Below, piece after piece: positions 23,222 through 33,477 of a stretch of 64,000 nt of DNA. Origin of the DNA: Phaseolus vulgaris (lineage: Eukaryota > Streptophyta > Magnoliopsida > Fabales > Fabaceae). The stretch covers positions 37,808,309 through 37,872,308 of the forward strand of contig NC_023751.2 in assembly GCF_000499845.2 (NCBI RefSeq), written 5' to 3'. A program made the translations under genes and the position numbers. The first letter of the stretch is position 1, and the number at the start of each line of letters is the position of its first letter. Below the pieces are notes generated by a model. It ran no database searches, was not told the origin of the DNA, and was given only the letters and a program-made list of their open reading frames with translations.

Positions 23222-23815
23222 ATGTCGAAGGACAAAAACTCGAATGATCCGAGACGTGCAGCATGCACAGGCATCACCATCTTCCTCCTCTTAGCGGGTG
23301 TCACTCTTCTTGTGCTCTGGCTTGTCTACCGTCCTCACAAGCCCCGCTTCACGGTGATCGGAGCCGCCATCTACGGCCTCAACGCCACCACCCCACCGCT
23401 CATGTCGACCACCATGCAATTTTCCGTCCTCATAAAGAACCCCAACAGGCGTGTCTCCATTTACTACGACAGGTTCTCCGCCTTCGTCTCCTACAGGAAC
23501 CAGGCCATAACGCCGCAGGTCCTGCTGCCGCCGCTGCACCAGGGCAAACACACCGCTGTGTCGGTGTCTCCGGTGATCGGAGGGACGACGGTGCCGGTGT
23601 CGGTTGAGGTTTCAAACGGATTGGTGGTGGACGAGGCTTATGGGGTGGTGGGTCTGAGGCTGATATTTCAGGGCAGGGTTCGGTGGAAGGCTGGTGCCAT
23701 CAAAACTGCTCATTATGGACTGTATGTGAAGTGCGATGTGTTGATGGGTTTGAAGAAAGGGTTGGTGGGTCCAGTTCCTCTCCTCGGAGTTTCACCCTGC
23801 GATGTCGATGTATGA
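23222..23815 (+). CDS. NDR1/HIN1-like (NHL) protein of the LEA-2 superfamily
   Basis: Small membrane-anchored protein of a family linked to pathogen response and plasma-membrane/cell-wall contact. Single exon, 197 residues. A short basic N-terminus is followed by a transmembrane segment at about residues 16-36 (ITIFLLLAGVTLLVLWLVY). A LEA-2 domain carries the family hallmark NPNRRVSIYYDRF, preceded by FTVIGAAIYGLN and followed by PLHQGKHT and GLRLIFQGRVRWKAGA. Ends SPCDVDV with no obvious GPI-anchor signal. Codon use is GC-rich compared with adjacent genes, which explains several long antisense and shifted frames here. Subfamily not assigned. Confidence 0.92.
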   Translation: MSKDKNSNDPRRAACTGITIFLLLAGVTLLVLWLVYRPHKPRFTVIGAAIYGLNATTPPLMSTTMQFSVLIKNPNRRVSIYYDRFSAFVSYRNQAITPQVLLPPLHQGKHTAVSVSPVIGGTTVPVSVEVSNGLVVDEAYGVVGLRLIFQGRVRWKAGAIKTAHYGLYVKCDVLMGLKKGLVGPVPLLGVSPCDVDV

Positions 23816-25694
23816 TGTCTTCTTCAACCTACCTTTTCTTTTTCTGTCATCGATTCAGTGTAATAATTGCAACTCTTTCTTTTTGTTCCCCTCAAAACCA
23901 GAAAATTCATATATAAGAGTTAGTTTTTTTTTTCAACTTCAGTGTGTTAGAAAAGGTAAAAATGAAAGAATTTTCAAGTTGCAGTGTACAAGGTTTATGT
24001 GGTATTGTATATTAATTTAGAGGAACCAGAATGAGAAGGCATGTGTGTTTCTTCTCTTAGTCCTCAAATTGTTTGTGACTGGAGTTTTTTCAATTGTGTT
24101 GCAATGGTTATGGCACTTGGTGCAGCAAAGTAAGACATTTTGTAAAGTGTTATTTCAAGTCTAATTTAACTTCATAAAAATTAATAATTTAAGTCTAATT
24201 TAACTATATAAAATCGTTTAATTTAATTCAACTTTATAAAATCGATTTTGCGATGTCGAAGAATTTCTAGTCGTGGGAGATTTGGGATATAATTGGGATA
24301 TAATTGAGAAGTTAATTTTCATAGCAGGCTTTTGCATCTGCTACCATAGACAAGTGAGAAGTGGTGTTTTAGATATTGGAATCAGTGCATTGTGTGAGAT
24401 GATCAAATATCTCATAAACATATTATTATTATTATTATTATTTTTGGTTATTCTATTTACATACTTCAAATGATATACAAATTAAGGAATATAAGTAATA
24501 TTTTTATTCGATTTAGACAAGCTTTTAATGTTTCTTAAATTAATAAGTTTTTATTGTAGTATTTTAAAAAAAAATTATCTTTCAAAAAGTTGAAATTTTA
24601 CTTTTGTATTGGTGATTATGTGATGCTTGCTAATGACTTATCTTTTCATAATAAGGTCAATTGATAATCTTAAATAAAATCAACAATGGTATAGTTAAAA
24701 ATATAATAATTAATATAATCTAAAATTAATAAAAGGATAACAGATAAATGAACAATGGTATAAATTTCAATGGTGGGCATAGCATCTATGAAGCTTCCTC
24801 TGTTGGAGTTTGATTTTGAGAGTGAAGTTTGTTGTGAATCCGATTCCCTTTTATGTGATTGATTAGTGCATAGTGGAGAAGAACCAGAACTAAATAGGTA
24901 AAGGAATAATCACTTTTTAATGCAAGTGTCCAAAAGTGAAAAAAACAAAAACATTATAATGTTTTGTTCATAATCTTCCATATTGTAGCAAAGTGTTCTT
25001 CCTGCAAAATTTTAAAAAAGTTGGATGTTAGAATCAAATTTAAAAGTTAAGTAGGAAAGTGTTAGATTCAATTTTCTTCCCTATCAATTATCTATGTTGT
25101 TTTGAAGTTCTACATTATTATTCAACCAATAAGATAATAAAATATGTGACATTTTGAAAGTTAAACGATAAAATATGTATAAATAAAATAGGTGTGCAAC
25201 AAAACTTCTGTACTTTAATTTATATACACGGAATACATTTTAATTTTTAAAATACACGTCTTTTTAGTCACTTTTACTTAATAAAATCATTTACCTCAAT
25301 TGAAAACTTGAAATTTTGGTAAAAAGTTAATCACATTCCATTTAACATGCTACCTTACATTTTATAAAAATTCAAAGACATTTTAATAATTAAAATAAAA
25401 TTATGTGATATGTTTCCACTATATTAGTTGTTTGTTTCTTCCCTGCCAAGTTATGAGAGAAATTTGTAAAGTTCATTTTTTTTTTTTTAAGAATTAAATT
25501 CATTATTATATATATAAGAATTAAAATAATTTAAATGAAAATATAACTAACTAAAAACACTTTTTTTCTTGTTTAAATTACAGATATTGCACGATTAAAG
25601 TCATTTATTAATTGAACAGAGTAGAACCCTTGAGTTGTATATATGTTCTAATCCCCTTAATTGATTCACCACCTATCTTACCATATCATTTTGT
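23816..25694. other. Gene-free stretch after the NHL gene
   Basis: 3' UTR for the first ~250 bases, then very AT-rich DNA with a TTA microsatellite at about 24421-24443. A fragment at 24150-24240 with AAGTCTAATTTAACT resembles the TRIM family seen in the CURT1 intron. Nothing coding was seen. Confidence 0.5.
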
Positions 25695-26063
25695 GACTTT
25701 TTTTTTTTCCTGCAAGTCCATATATTCTTTTCTCACTTCCATAAATTTTCGTATTTCTAAAAATATCCCTTTGTAATATTTCAGATTATGTAATTTAAAA
25801 GTCTTTTTTTCAAATTCGCATTTAGTTTCCAGATTACATAATTGAGAAATTTTTTTCAAATGTATTATTAATTTTTGGACTATATAACTTATAAGTCTTT
25901 TTTAGCTTTCGAATTATATAATTCAAAAGTCTTTTTTCAAATGCGTGTCTCGATTATATAATTTGGAAGCTACTTTATGAGGGTGGCACAAGAAGAATAA
26001 AAAGATATTTTCACATTTTATATGAGGTGGCAGAAGAACATATATGGAGGTGAAGAAACAGTC
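25695..26063. mobile_element. Mutator-type MITE related to the one at 10417
   Basis: The left end (CCTGCAAGTCCATATATTC) and right end (complement reading CTTCACCTCCATATATGTTC) are inverted repeats of the same family as 10417-10989. The interior shares GATTATGTAATT/T-run repeats and the GGGTGGCACAAGAAGA and ATATGGAGGTG blocks. The 9-base flanks CATTTTGT-like and CACTTTTGT match only partly, so this insertion looks older. Confidence 0.65.
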
Positions 26064-26656
26064 CACTTTTGTATATACATAGGACAGTTAAATACTTGTG
26101 CGCACAAAGAAGCATCCAGTGTAGGCTTAATATATCCTAATTCTCCAACCTTATTTATTCACCCCCACATAAAATTAAATTTTCAATTTTATCTTTAAAA
26201 AATTATAATGCATTTTAAGATTTGGAAATAGATATCAAAATATATTTTTATATCCAAAAATATATTTGTACACCTTTCATGATATATTAATATATTTCAA
26301 ATTACACATTCCATGATCTATTTTTAAAATGGATATTCTAAAATAATTTTTAGAATTCACATTCTCAAATATATTCTTAGAATGTATGTATTTTTAAATC
26401 TCGAAATATACATTTAAGAATTAATACATTTTCGTAATTTTGGAATGTGTACAAAACTTCAAAATATACTATGATTATCACTCAATCTAAAATAAGGTTG
26501 TTTTATAAATCTGAACTAGGGACATTTTTTATTATATTTGACTACCCTCATGGGGTTGCAGCTTCAAACTGGGGGTGCAGAACCCAATGGCCATTCTCCT
26601 TCTCTTTGGGTCCATAGACTCCAGTCCAATCCTTGGGCCATTATCCATTTTTGGCA
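26064..26656. other. Gene-free AT-rich stretch
   Basis: No gene recognised. It contains repeated short ATATTTTTAGAAT/AATATATT phrases and a GGGGTTGCAG/GGGGGTGCAG pair near 26555-26580 that may be the end of another TIR element. Confidence 0.4.
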
Positions 26657-27490
26657 AGGCAGTACATTTTTCTTCCTGCACCCCCACTTGCGCAAAGACA
26701 AAAGTGTCGCTCTATAAATTGTACATTTTTTTTTATTCTGGATTATGAAATACGGTAAATTTTCGGATTGACGTTTCCGGTAAATTTTTGGATTGGCGCA
26801 TCCGGTAATCTTCTGGATTGATGCTTCCGGTAGTACATGAATGATAATGTTAATCCAAAATAAAAAAAATGCAAAACATCCATAATTGAAAAAATCATTC
26901 CGGATCCGTCAATCCGTAATTCAAAATATGCATTCTGGATTCAGAAATCCATAATTGAAAAAAAAATCATTCTAGATCCACCAATCCATAATAGAAATTA
27001 GGCTTCCAGATTTTGCAATCCAGAAATCAATAATTTATGCAAACTTTGCTTCCAGAAGACCCCCTCATCCGGAATGCAACATGATTCACTTTCAGATTGA
27101 TGAATCCGCAGCACACTCCCAGATCCCAAAATTGTGGGAGTCAGTTTCAGAATTTACAAAATTGTGGGGATGTAGGAAGAAAAATATAGAGGTGCAGGAA
27201 GAAACTGCCTTTTAGCAATTGTTTCCTGCACCATATTACCGAACTCAATTCCATTAGAAAAGACAAAAATACCTTTAATGTATTATTTTTTGTATTACAG
27301 ATTTTCTTATCTGGAATGGACTTTTGATTTTTGTTTCCAGAATACAAAAAGCTCTTCCAGATCTATTTTGTCCAGAATGTATTATTTTCTATTTCGGATT
27401 TTCATTTCTGGAATAAAGGGTATTTTTGGAATTTGAAAATTCTGTTGGGTGAAGGTTAAAAAATGTTGGGTGTAGAAAGAATTTGCCTCA
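26657..27490. mobile_element. Cluster of TIR elements of the TTCTTCCTGCACC family
   Basis: The left boundary reads TTTTTCTTCCTGCACCCCCA near 26667, matched in inverse by GTGGGGATGTAGGAAGAAAA at 27166-27185 and again by GAGGTGCAGGAAGAA at 27191-27205. A further pair, TTGTTTCCTGCACC near 27220 and GGGTGTAGAAAGAA near 27468, marks a second element. The interior has many short TCCGGTAA/GGATTGACG-type repeats. Exact ends and target duplications could not be fixed; nested or adjacent insertions are likely. Confidence 0.5.
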
Positions 27491-27924
27491 TTTTTTTTCT
27501 TTTATCCTTTAGCCACCAAACTTTACCAATTATGATTGGGGAAATCTTTATTTCCCATTACAGATTGACAGTACATTGCTTGCTGGATATTTTGTGAAGG
27601 TGTATTTTGAGCCAGAAAAGAGTTGATGAAAAAAAGCATTTTAGAAGAAAGATATTTTTGCATGATTTGAGGCTTGGAGGAAGTGCAAGCACATTGTATC
27701 CAAGGAAAAACCATAAAAGCCCTATCTTAGCATCCATGTCATCACACACACTATCCATAATGAAGAGAAATGAGTGGTTCAGCACTTCAAACTGTGGCAG
27801 AAGAACTTCCAGCAAAATTACAAACACACCAAATAAATATCTCAACAACATAATCTATATTCTTTCCCTGTTAGCCTCAGAATCTTCATAGGACACTAAA
27901 AGTAGGAGTTGCAGAACAATAACA

Positions 27925-29652
27925 ATGGCCTCAACCTCCTCCCCCACCCTCTCTATATCCTCTTCCTCCACCCTTGTTGATGCCAAGCCTCCAAGGCAAT
28001 CACCAGCTTCTTCCCCACAATGTGTTACTCTTCCCACTCTTCCCCCACCACCCCTGCACTCTCACACTCGTCCTTCCAAGACTGCTGCTTTCTGTAAGTG
28101 AATTACCTAAAAAAAGCTTTCACTAAAAAGAAAACTTATATTTAGTGACAGTTTTAGTATGACGGTTATTAAAAATCATCACAATTAGTTATATAATACG
28201 ACACTTACATAAGTGTTATCACATTCAAGTTTCTGTATCAGATTATAATTGAAAAGAGAAATAATTTTTACTTGAAACAATTTTAAAATTGTTTTGATCA
28301 AATCAGAGTTATAAACTTTAATCTTTCAGTATGCAGTTGTCAAATTAACATTTTTCAAACACCTTAATGTCTTATAATTTCAGTATGAGTTGTGAAGATT
28401 AATTTCTGCATGAATGTGTCATGCCCATCAGTTTGTGAATCATGGATATTTCTAGCCTTGCTTCTTCAGTGGTACTAACTTTTCAAGTTTGATTCTTTCA
28501 GGCCGCAAGATTGCTCGAAATGTTATGGGAATGGCTACCACAAGAGAGGCCCCAGCAGCAGAAGTTGCCACAACAGAGCCTGCTATTGCTGAGACGCCAG
28601 AGATTGTGAAGACTATTCAAGAAGCTGTAAGGATCATCTCAAATTATCTGATAAAAGGGTGATGATATATGTGACCTTGCTATTGTGTTTCTGATTTGAC
28701 TCATTAATGTTGGCTAGTGGGAGAAAGTTGAAGATAAATATGCAGTGAGTTCATTGGCAGTGGCTGGTGTTGTTGCATTGTGGGGCTCAGCTGGAATGAT
28801 CTCAGTAGGTTTCTTTTAATACAGAATTTCCATCAAATACATCATCATCAAGTGGTTTCTGAGGTAAATTATTAAGTTGTTGTAACCTAAGCAATGATAT
28901 GATTATCACTTGTAACAGGCAATTGATAGGCTTCCTTTGATTCCTGGAGTTCTTGAGGTAGTAGGCATTGGCTACACTGGGGTAAGTCCATTTGTTGGAT
29001 ATCGCTACATTCACTAGAGATTGAGACATTTCATTTTTTATAGTGAGTGTAAATCTCACCTCATAACATAACTGGTTTCATGAGGTTGAGTTAGACTTAA
29101 AGTCCACTCTTAATAGTATCAGAGTCATTTTCGAATTTATCCTAACAAGTGTTTGTTGGGTTTATTAGACCGTTATCAGACCACCCATAATATGTTGTCC
29201 CACGCATACGAGCTGTCACTCTCGATGTGAGGAGGGTGTGTTGGAGATTCCACATCGACTAGAGATTGGAACATTTCATTCTTTATAGTGGATGCAAACC
29301 TCACCTCATAACCCAATTTTATGAGATTGAGTTAGATTTAAAGTCCACTTCTTGATACCATCAAATCAACTTTTAATTCAAAATGATATCATCAATAAGC
29401 TTTTAATTCAAAATGATATCATCAATAGTAGTTCATCTTCAATTTATCTTTCTCTGCAGTGGTTTGCTTACAAGAACCTAGTTTTCAAGCCAGACAGGTA
29501 GAGCAAATTCTGCTGATAACTTACTATAATTTGGTTGCATGAATTATAACTTGATGATCAATGTTTTATTTCCATAATTTGGTTACTGTGACAGGGAAAA
29601 TTTTCTAAGAAAGGTAAAAGAAACATATAGCGAAATACTTGGGAGCAGCTAA
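27925..29652 (+). CDS. CURT1B: Thylakoid membrane curvature protein CURT1 (CURT1B/TMP14-like)
   Basis: Oligomerises at grana margins and bends the thylakoid membrane. Six exons: 27925-28093, 28502-28626, 28718-28804, 28919-28981, 29460-29497 and 29595-29652, giving 179 residues. The Ser/Pro/Thr-rich N-terminal ~60 residues form a plastid transit peptide. The mature part has TIQEAWEKVEDKYAVSSL, a first hydrophobic helix (LAVAGVVALWGSAGMISAI), a short loop DRLPLIPG and a second helix (VLEVVGIGYTGWFAY), then an amphipathic tail ending YSEILGSS. Intron 4 carries a TRIM retrotransposon. Assignment to CURT1B over other paralogues rests on the C-terminus and is less sure than the family. Confidence 0.92.
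28993..29363 (+). mobile_element. TRIM (miniature LTR retrotransposon) in intron 4 of CURT1
   Basis: Two direct ~120-base terminal repeats start TGTTGGATATCGC (28993) and TGTTGGAGATTCC (29239), sharing ACTAGAGATTG, CTCACCTCATAAC, GAGTTAGA and TTAAAGTCCACT. The first is followed by AGTATCAGAGTC (29115-29126), close to the tRNA-iMet primer site TGGTATCAGAGC. The second is preceded by the purine tract GTGAGGAGGGTG. The internal region is only about 110 bases with no coding capacity. The right end of the second repeat and a target duplication are unclear. Confidence 0.8.
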
Positions 29653-29800
29653 AGCAGTGAGCATTTTGTTGAAGTTGCAGCTGTGCTTTATTTTGTCCCA
29701 GTAAGCTTCTGACCAACATACTTCATCCCATGTAATGTAATCTAGCCTCCAAATAAGTGTAATCTTTTTAATATATTCAAGAAGATATACATTTCTTCAG

Positions 29801-29801
<1 letters not shown>

Positions 29802-29862
<61 letters not shown>
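29802..29862. repeat. AT/GT dinucleotide microsatellite
   Basis: About 25 AT units followed by about five GT units, in or just beyond the 3' UTR of CURT1. Confidence 0.95.
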
Positions 29863-30656
29863 TTATATCCCTTTCTGAATTTCAAGGTTAACATTTTTAG
29901 TTAATGCATGGAAACTGAATCCTTGAATTTGAAGGATACCTTATCATTTAGTCCATTTCATTTTCTGCCAGAGCTTAGTTAGGATCTTGCTAAAATAACA
30001 TGTAAAACAGAGCATCAACACAATAATAATATTAGTCACTTCAAAAGTTGAAGCAAAGGGAGCACATATATAAGACCATAAAGGGAATTATTGGAAATAT
30101 TTTTAATACTTTCATTATTTTCAAAAAAATATTATTATTATTTTAAATAACATATTAGATAAAAAAAAATCCAATTAAACTTAAGTGAGTTTTGGCAACT
30201 TTTTAAGCTAATACACAAGGTCAAACCCATTTTAGAACTTCTACATGTTAAAATATATAAATCTTGTTTATATGTATAAGTTGACCTAATTAACAACATA
30301 ACTTGACCACCTTATTTAAAAGCAAAAAAATGTTTCTAAACAATTTGTGGAAAAAGAAATCTACAATGCTTTCCAAAATGCATAAGTATGGTCTTTTTAC
30401 TATTAGATATATCTTGCTACAAAACCATTTTCATGAAAGGAAGTTCACCCTCAAACCAAAAGGTTACATATTTGATGTGATTCTTTTTTGTGAAAGTTAA
30501 GTAAAATGAAAACAATAATAATAGTTAATCATAACTAAAAAAAAAATTAAAACATAAATCTTGACATATTATGTGATTCTTTATGTTATATATGCATTGT
30601 ATGTCTCTATTTTAAGTTGAATATGAGTATTCCTAGTTTTTAATAGATAAATTTAT

Positions 30657-30770
30657 TGTTGGAGATCCCACATCGACATGAGGGCAATTTATTGTACATA
30701 AGTGGATGCAAAACTCATCTCATGAGTCGGTTTTATAAGATTTTTTTAAATTAAAAACTCATTTAATTAT
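30657..30770 (+). mobile_element. Solo TRIM terminal repeat
   Basis: Starts TGTTGGAGATCCCACATCGA and contains TAAGTGGATGCAAAACTCA and GGTTTTATAAGA, matching the TRIM in the CURT1 intron. No partner repeat on either side. Confidence 0.65.
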
Positions 30771-31559
30771 TAGAAAAGTATATTATTAGTAATTTGTATG
30801 ACTTTCTTCTATTTTTATATTTTTTTGCATGAACTTTGAAATAAAATTGGTAAATAGTAGTACCAATGTTACTTTTATGCATTGTAAAAAATAAAAATAA
30901 AATCAAATGTTGTAAAAAATAAATTTCTTCACCCTTAAATTGTGAAATTTAATTTAATTTATTAAAAATTTAGAAGGGGTTGCTTTTGTGTATTTTTTAC
31001 CTGCATTTCTATTTTTTTTTCCTGTGAGTTTTAATAAGAGGAAACAACAGTTATATACCAAATAGAAGTTCCAACATGTCCTCTTCATTGAAAAGAAAAA
31101 TCAAGAGAACCTTTATGATAACATATTATTCATGGAAATCGTCTTAAGCATCTAGTTTCCCATGTTCTGCTGCAGAATTTCACTCCCCAAAATCACATTC
31201 TGCATAATATTCATTACTTGTAGAACTCCATAACCCAGTTGCCACATACACAGCATATGAATCTGACCCCACTAAACCCAGATGCTTCTGCCAATTCTAT
31301 GATTTCTTGACGTGTTCTTTCTTTCCCTCCTGGGTTTTGAGTCATCATTATGAGGTCATATCCCAAAGCACTCTTAGCAGCAAGACTTGTCTCAGCCACC
31401 GTTGACACAATTGAGTCCACCACAATAACCTTTCCATCATCAGGAATCCCTTTGTAGCAGTTCTTCAAGAGCTTCACGCACTGTTCATCACTCCAATCAT
31501 GAAGTACCCACTGAAATTTTTTATCCACCATGGTTATGATGTCAATTAATCGTGTGATA

Positions 31560-31862
31560 AACATACTATTATAAGATTAAGAAGTGAATTTTAAATCTAA
31601 TTCAACCTTATAAAACCTGTTTATAAGGTGAGATTTGCACCCACTTATATAATACGAAACTATATATTATGGTGGTCTGATAACGGTTGGTTCGATAGTA
31701 GATAGTTTGATAAGTCCAACAAACAATAGTTAGTTATGTTTTGATATCATATTAAGAAATAGACTTTAAGCATAACTCAATATCATAAAACTGACTTATA
31801 AGATGGGGTTTACACCCACATATATATTATGAAATGTCTTAATCTCTAGTCGAATAGGATCA
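31560..31862 (-). mobile_element. Decayed TRIM in OMT1 intron 3
   Basis: Read on the minus strand, two copies of a TRIM-type terminal repeat (31575-31670 and 31760-31862) share the complements of TTATAAGGTGAGATTTGCACCC and related phrases. Between them a TGATATCAAAAC is reminiscent of the iMet primer site. More diverged than the CURT1 copy. Confidence 0.55.
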
Positions 31863-33024
31863 CCAAACCGTTATCTATGTCCAGGCAATAGTTAAACATA
31901 AAAATTACTTTTTAAATATTACATTCTGCTACAATATTTAGATGCATATATATAACTTTGGTTGAAAAAGCTTAATAAGCAAACCCACCTTCATAAAAAT
32001 GGCATCTCCTGAAGGAACGCTTTCAAACATGTCTCCTCCCACATGCTCTACACCTGCAGGACCAAAATAACTCTGAGTTTATTATTTGTTTGTCAGAAAG
32101 TAACACAGATACAAACACTGATACGACACGATATAGACACAAAAATACGTATAATTTCTAAATTGTAAAACACAAAGACACGAATCTATGTATTATATGA
32201 TTATAAAATTATATAAATTGACAATAAAAATTTATGTGCACAAGTATGTTTCAGTTTCTTTTGAAACAAAAATACATTCTTCATGGCTGGTTACGTGTCC
32301 TACAAGTATTGTGTGCCAGTGTTCAATATATGTGTCCGACACGGATATATTATTTAAGAGGAATGTTCGAACCTTATAGTTCATAATTCATCATAATAAA
32401 TAATCATAGATAATACCTGAAAGGAGGGGGGCATTTTCCACTACATGAGGCAAGTCAAAATTTATAGCTTGAATGTGAGGGTATTTGGATGTGATCAATT
32501 TGAGGTTGACCCCATGACCTCCACCAACATCAACCAGCCTAGTGACATGCTCAAAACCATTGTATAACTCAAGAATCCTCTTCGTAATTACAGTGGTGAG
32601 GCCTGTCATACCGTTGTTGAAAACCTCATTAAACCTGGGATCCACACGTGGATATTCGAAGGCATTCATGCCATGAGCCCTGTCGAATGCTACACCCCCT
32701 TCTAGGATTGATCCTTTCAGTTCACCCCTGAATCAAAACCCCATCACTCAATAATTCATTGCCTCAAAACAAAACGAAAAACAACAGAGAATTAAGCAAA
32801 GATTTATGTTTCAGTGAAGAGGGGTAAGAAAAAGTAACCAGCTTTTGTAGAAGATCTGGTCGAGAAGCAATTTGATGGAGGATCCCAATGATGCACCTTG
32901 AGGATCAGTAACAAAATATCTGGAAGCAGGGGAGAGGGTGTAGAACCTCTGAGGGTGTGGTTCTTGTTGAGTGATGGAGCATGATAACAGAGAATGAGTA
33001 ACCAAAAGGGTAAGAAGACGATCC

Positions 33025-33344
33025 TGTTGGGAAAAACGGGTAATTTTCCCACTAAAACAAAACCCTAACAGAGCTACCCGACAATTAATATTGAATAAAT
33101 AAAGCGGAATAATAAAAGAGATAAAGAGGAAAAAAACACACCCGAAAATTGTTAACGGAGTTCAGCCTGTTTAGCCTAATCTCTGAGCACAGCAAAAACA
33201 ACTCCCTTTTATTATTATGAGAGAAGATATTACAAATTGGGATATATAACAGTGAAGGAGAAGAGTTTAATTTATAACCATCAAACCTCCTTCCCAAACA
33301 ATGAACCCATCGATGTGGAACTTGGGATTAAGCCAAAATCAACA
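33025..33344 (-). repeat. 3' LTR of the copia element
   Basis: 320 bp, TG...CA ends, flanked outside by GATCC. Downstream end relative to the element's minus-strand reading direction. Confidence 0.93.
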
Positions 33345-33477
33345 AATCTCCACCTTGGCTTAATTTCAAGTCCCACCTAAAACAAATCTTCTCAAAACAT
33401 AACAAAAACAAACTTTACAGTGCTTCAAATTTGCGCCTCCGGGCGCCAACTTCAAATGTGCAAAATATTAACCAAGT

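Larger units (their letters stand above)
29653..31213. other. Gene-free stretch between CURT1 and OMT1
   Basis: CURT1 3' UTR, an AT/GT microsatellite, and AT-rich spacer. A solo TRIM terminal repeat starts TGTTGGAGATCCCAC at 30657 and runs to about 30770. No other feature recognised. Confidence 0.5.

Noticed and set aside
23263..23607. Alternative and antisense frames over the NHL gene
   Set aside because: By-products of GC-rich coding sequence; only the 23222-23815 frame has family motifs.
27607..27891. Small open frames just upstream of CURT1
   Set aside because: No domain, AT-rich and probably 5' UTR or promoter; the opposite-strand frame there is equally uninformative.
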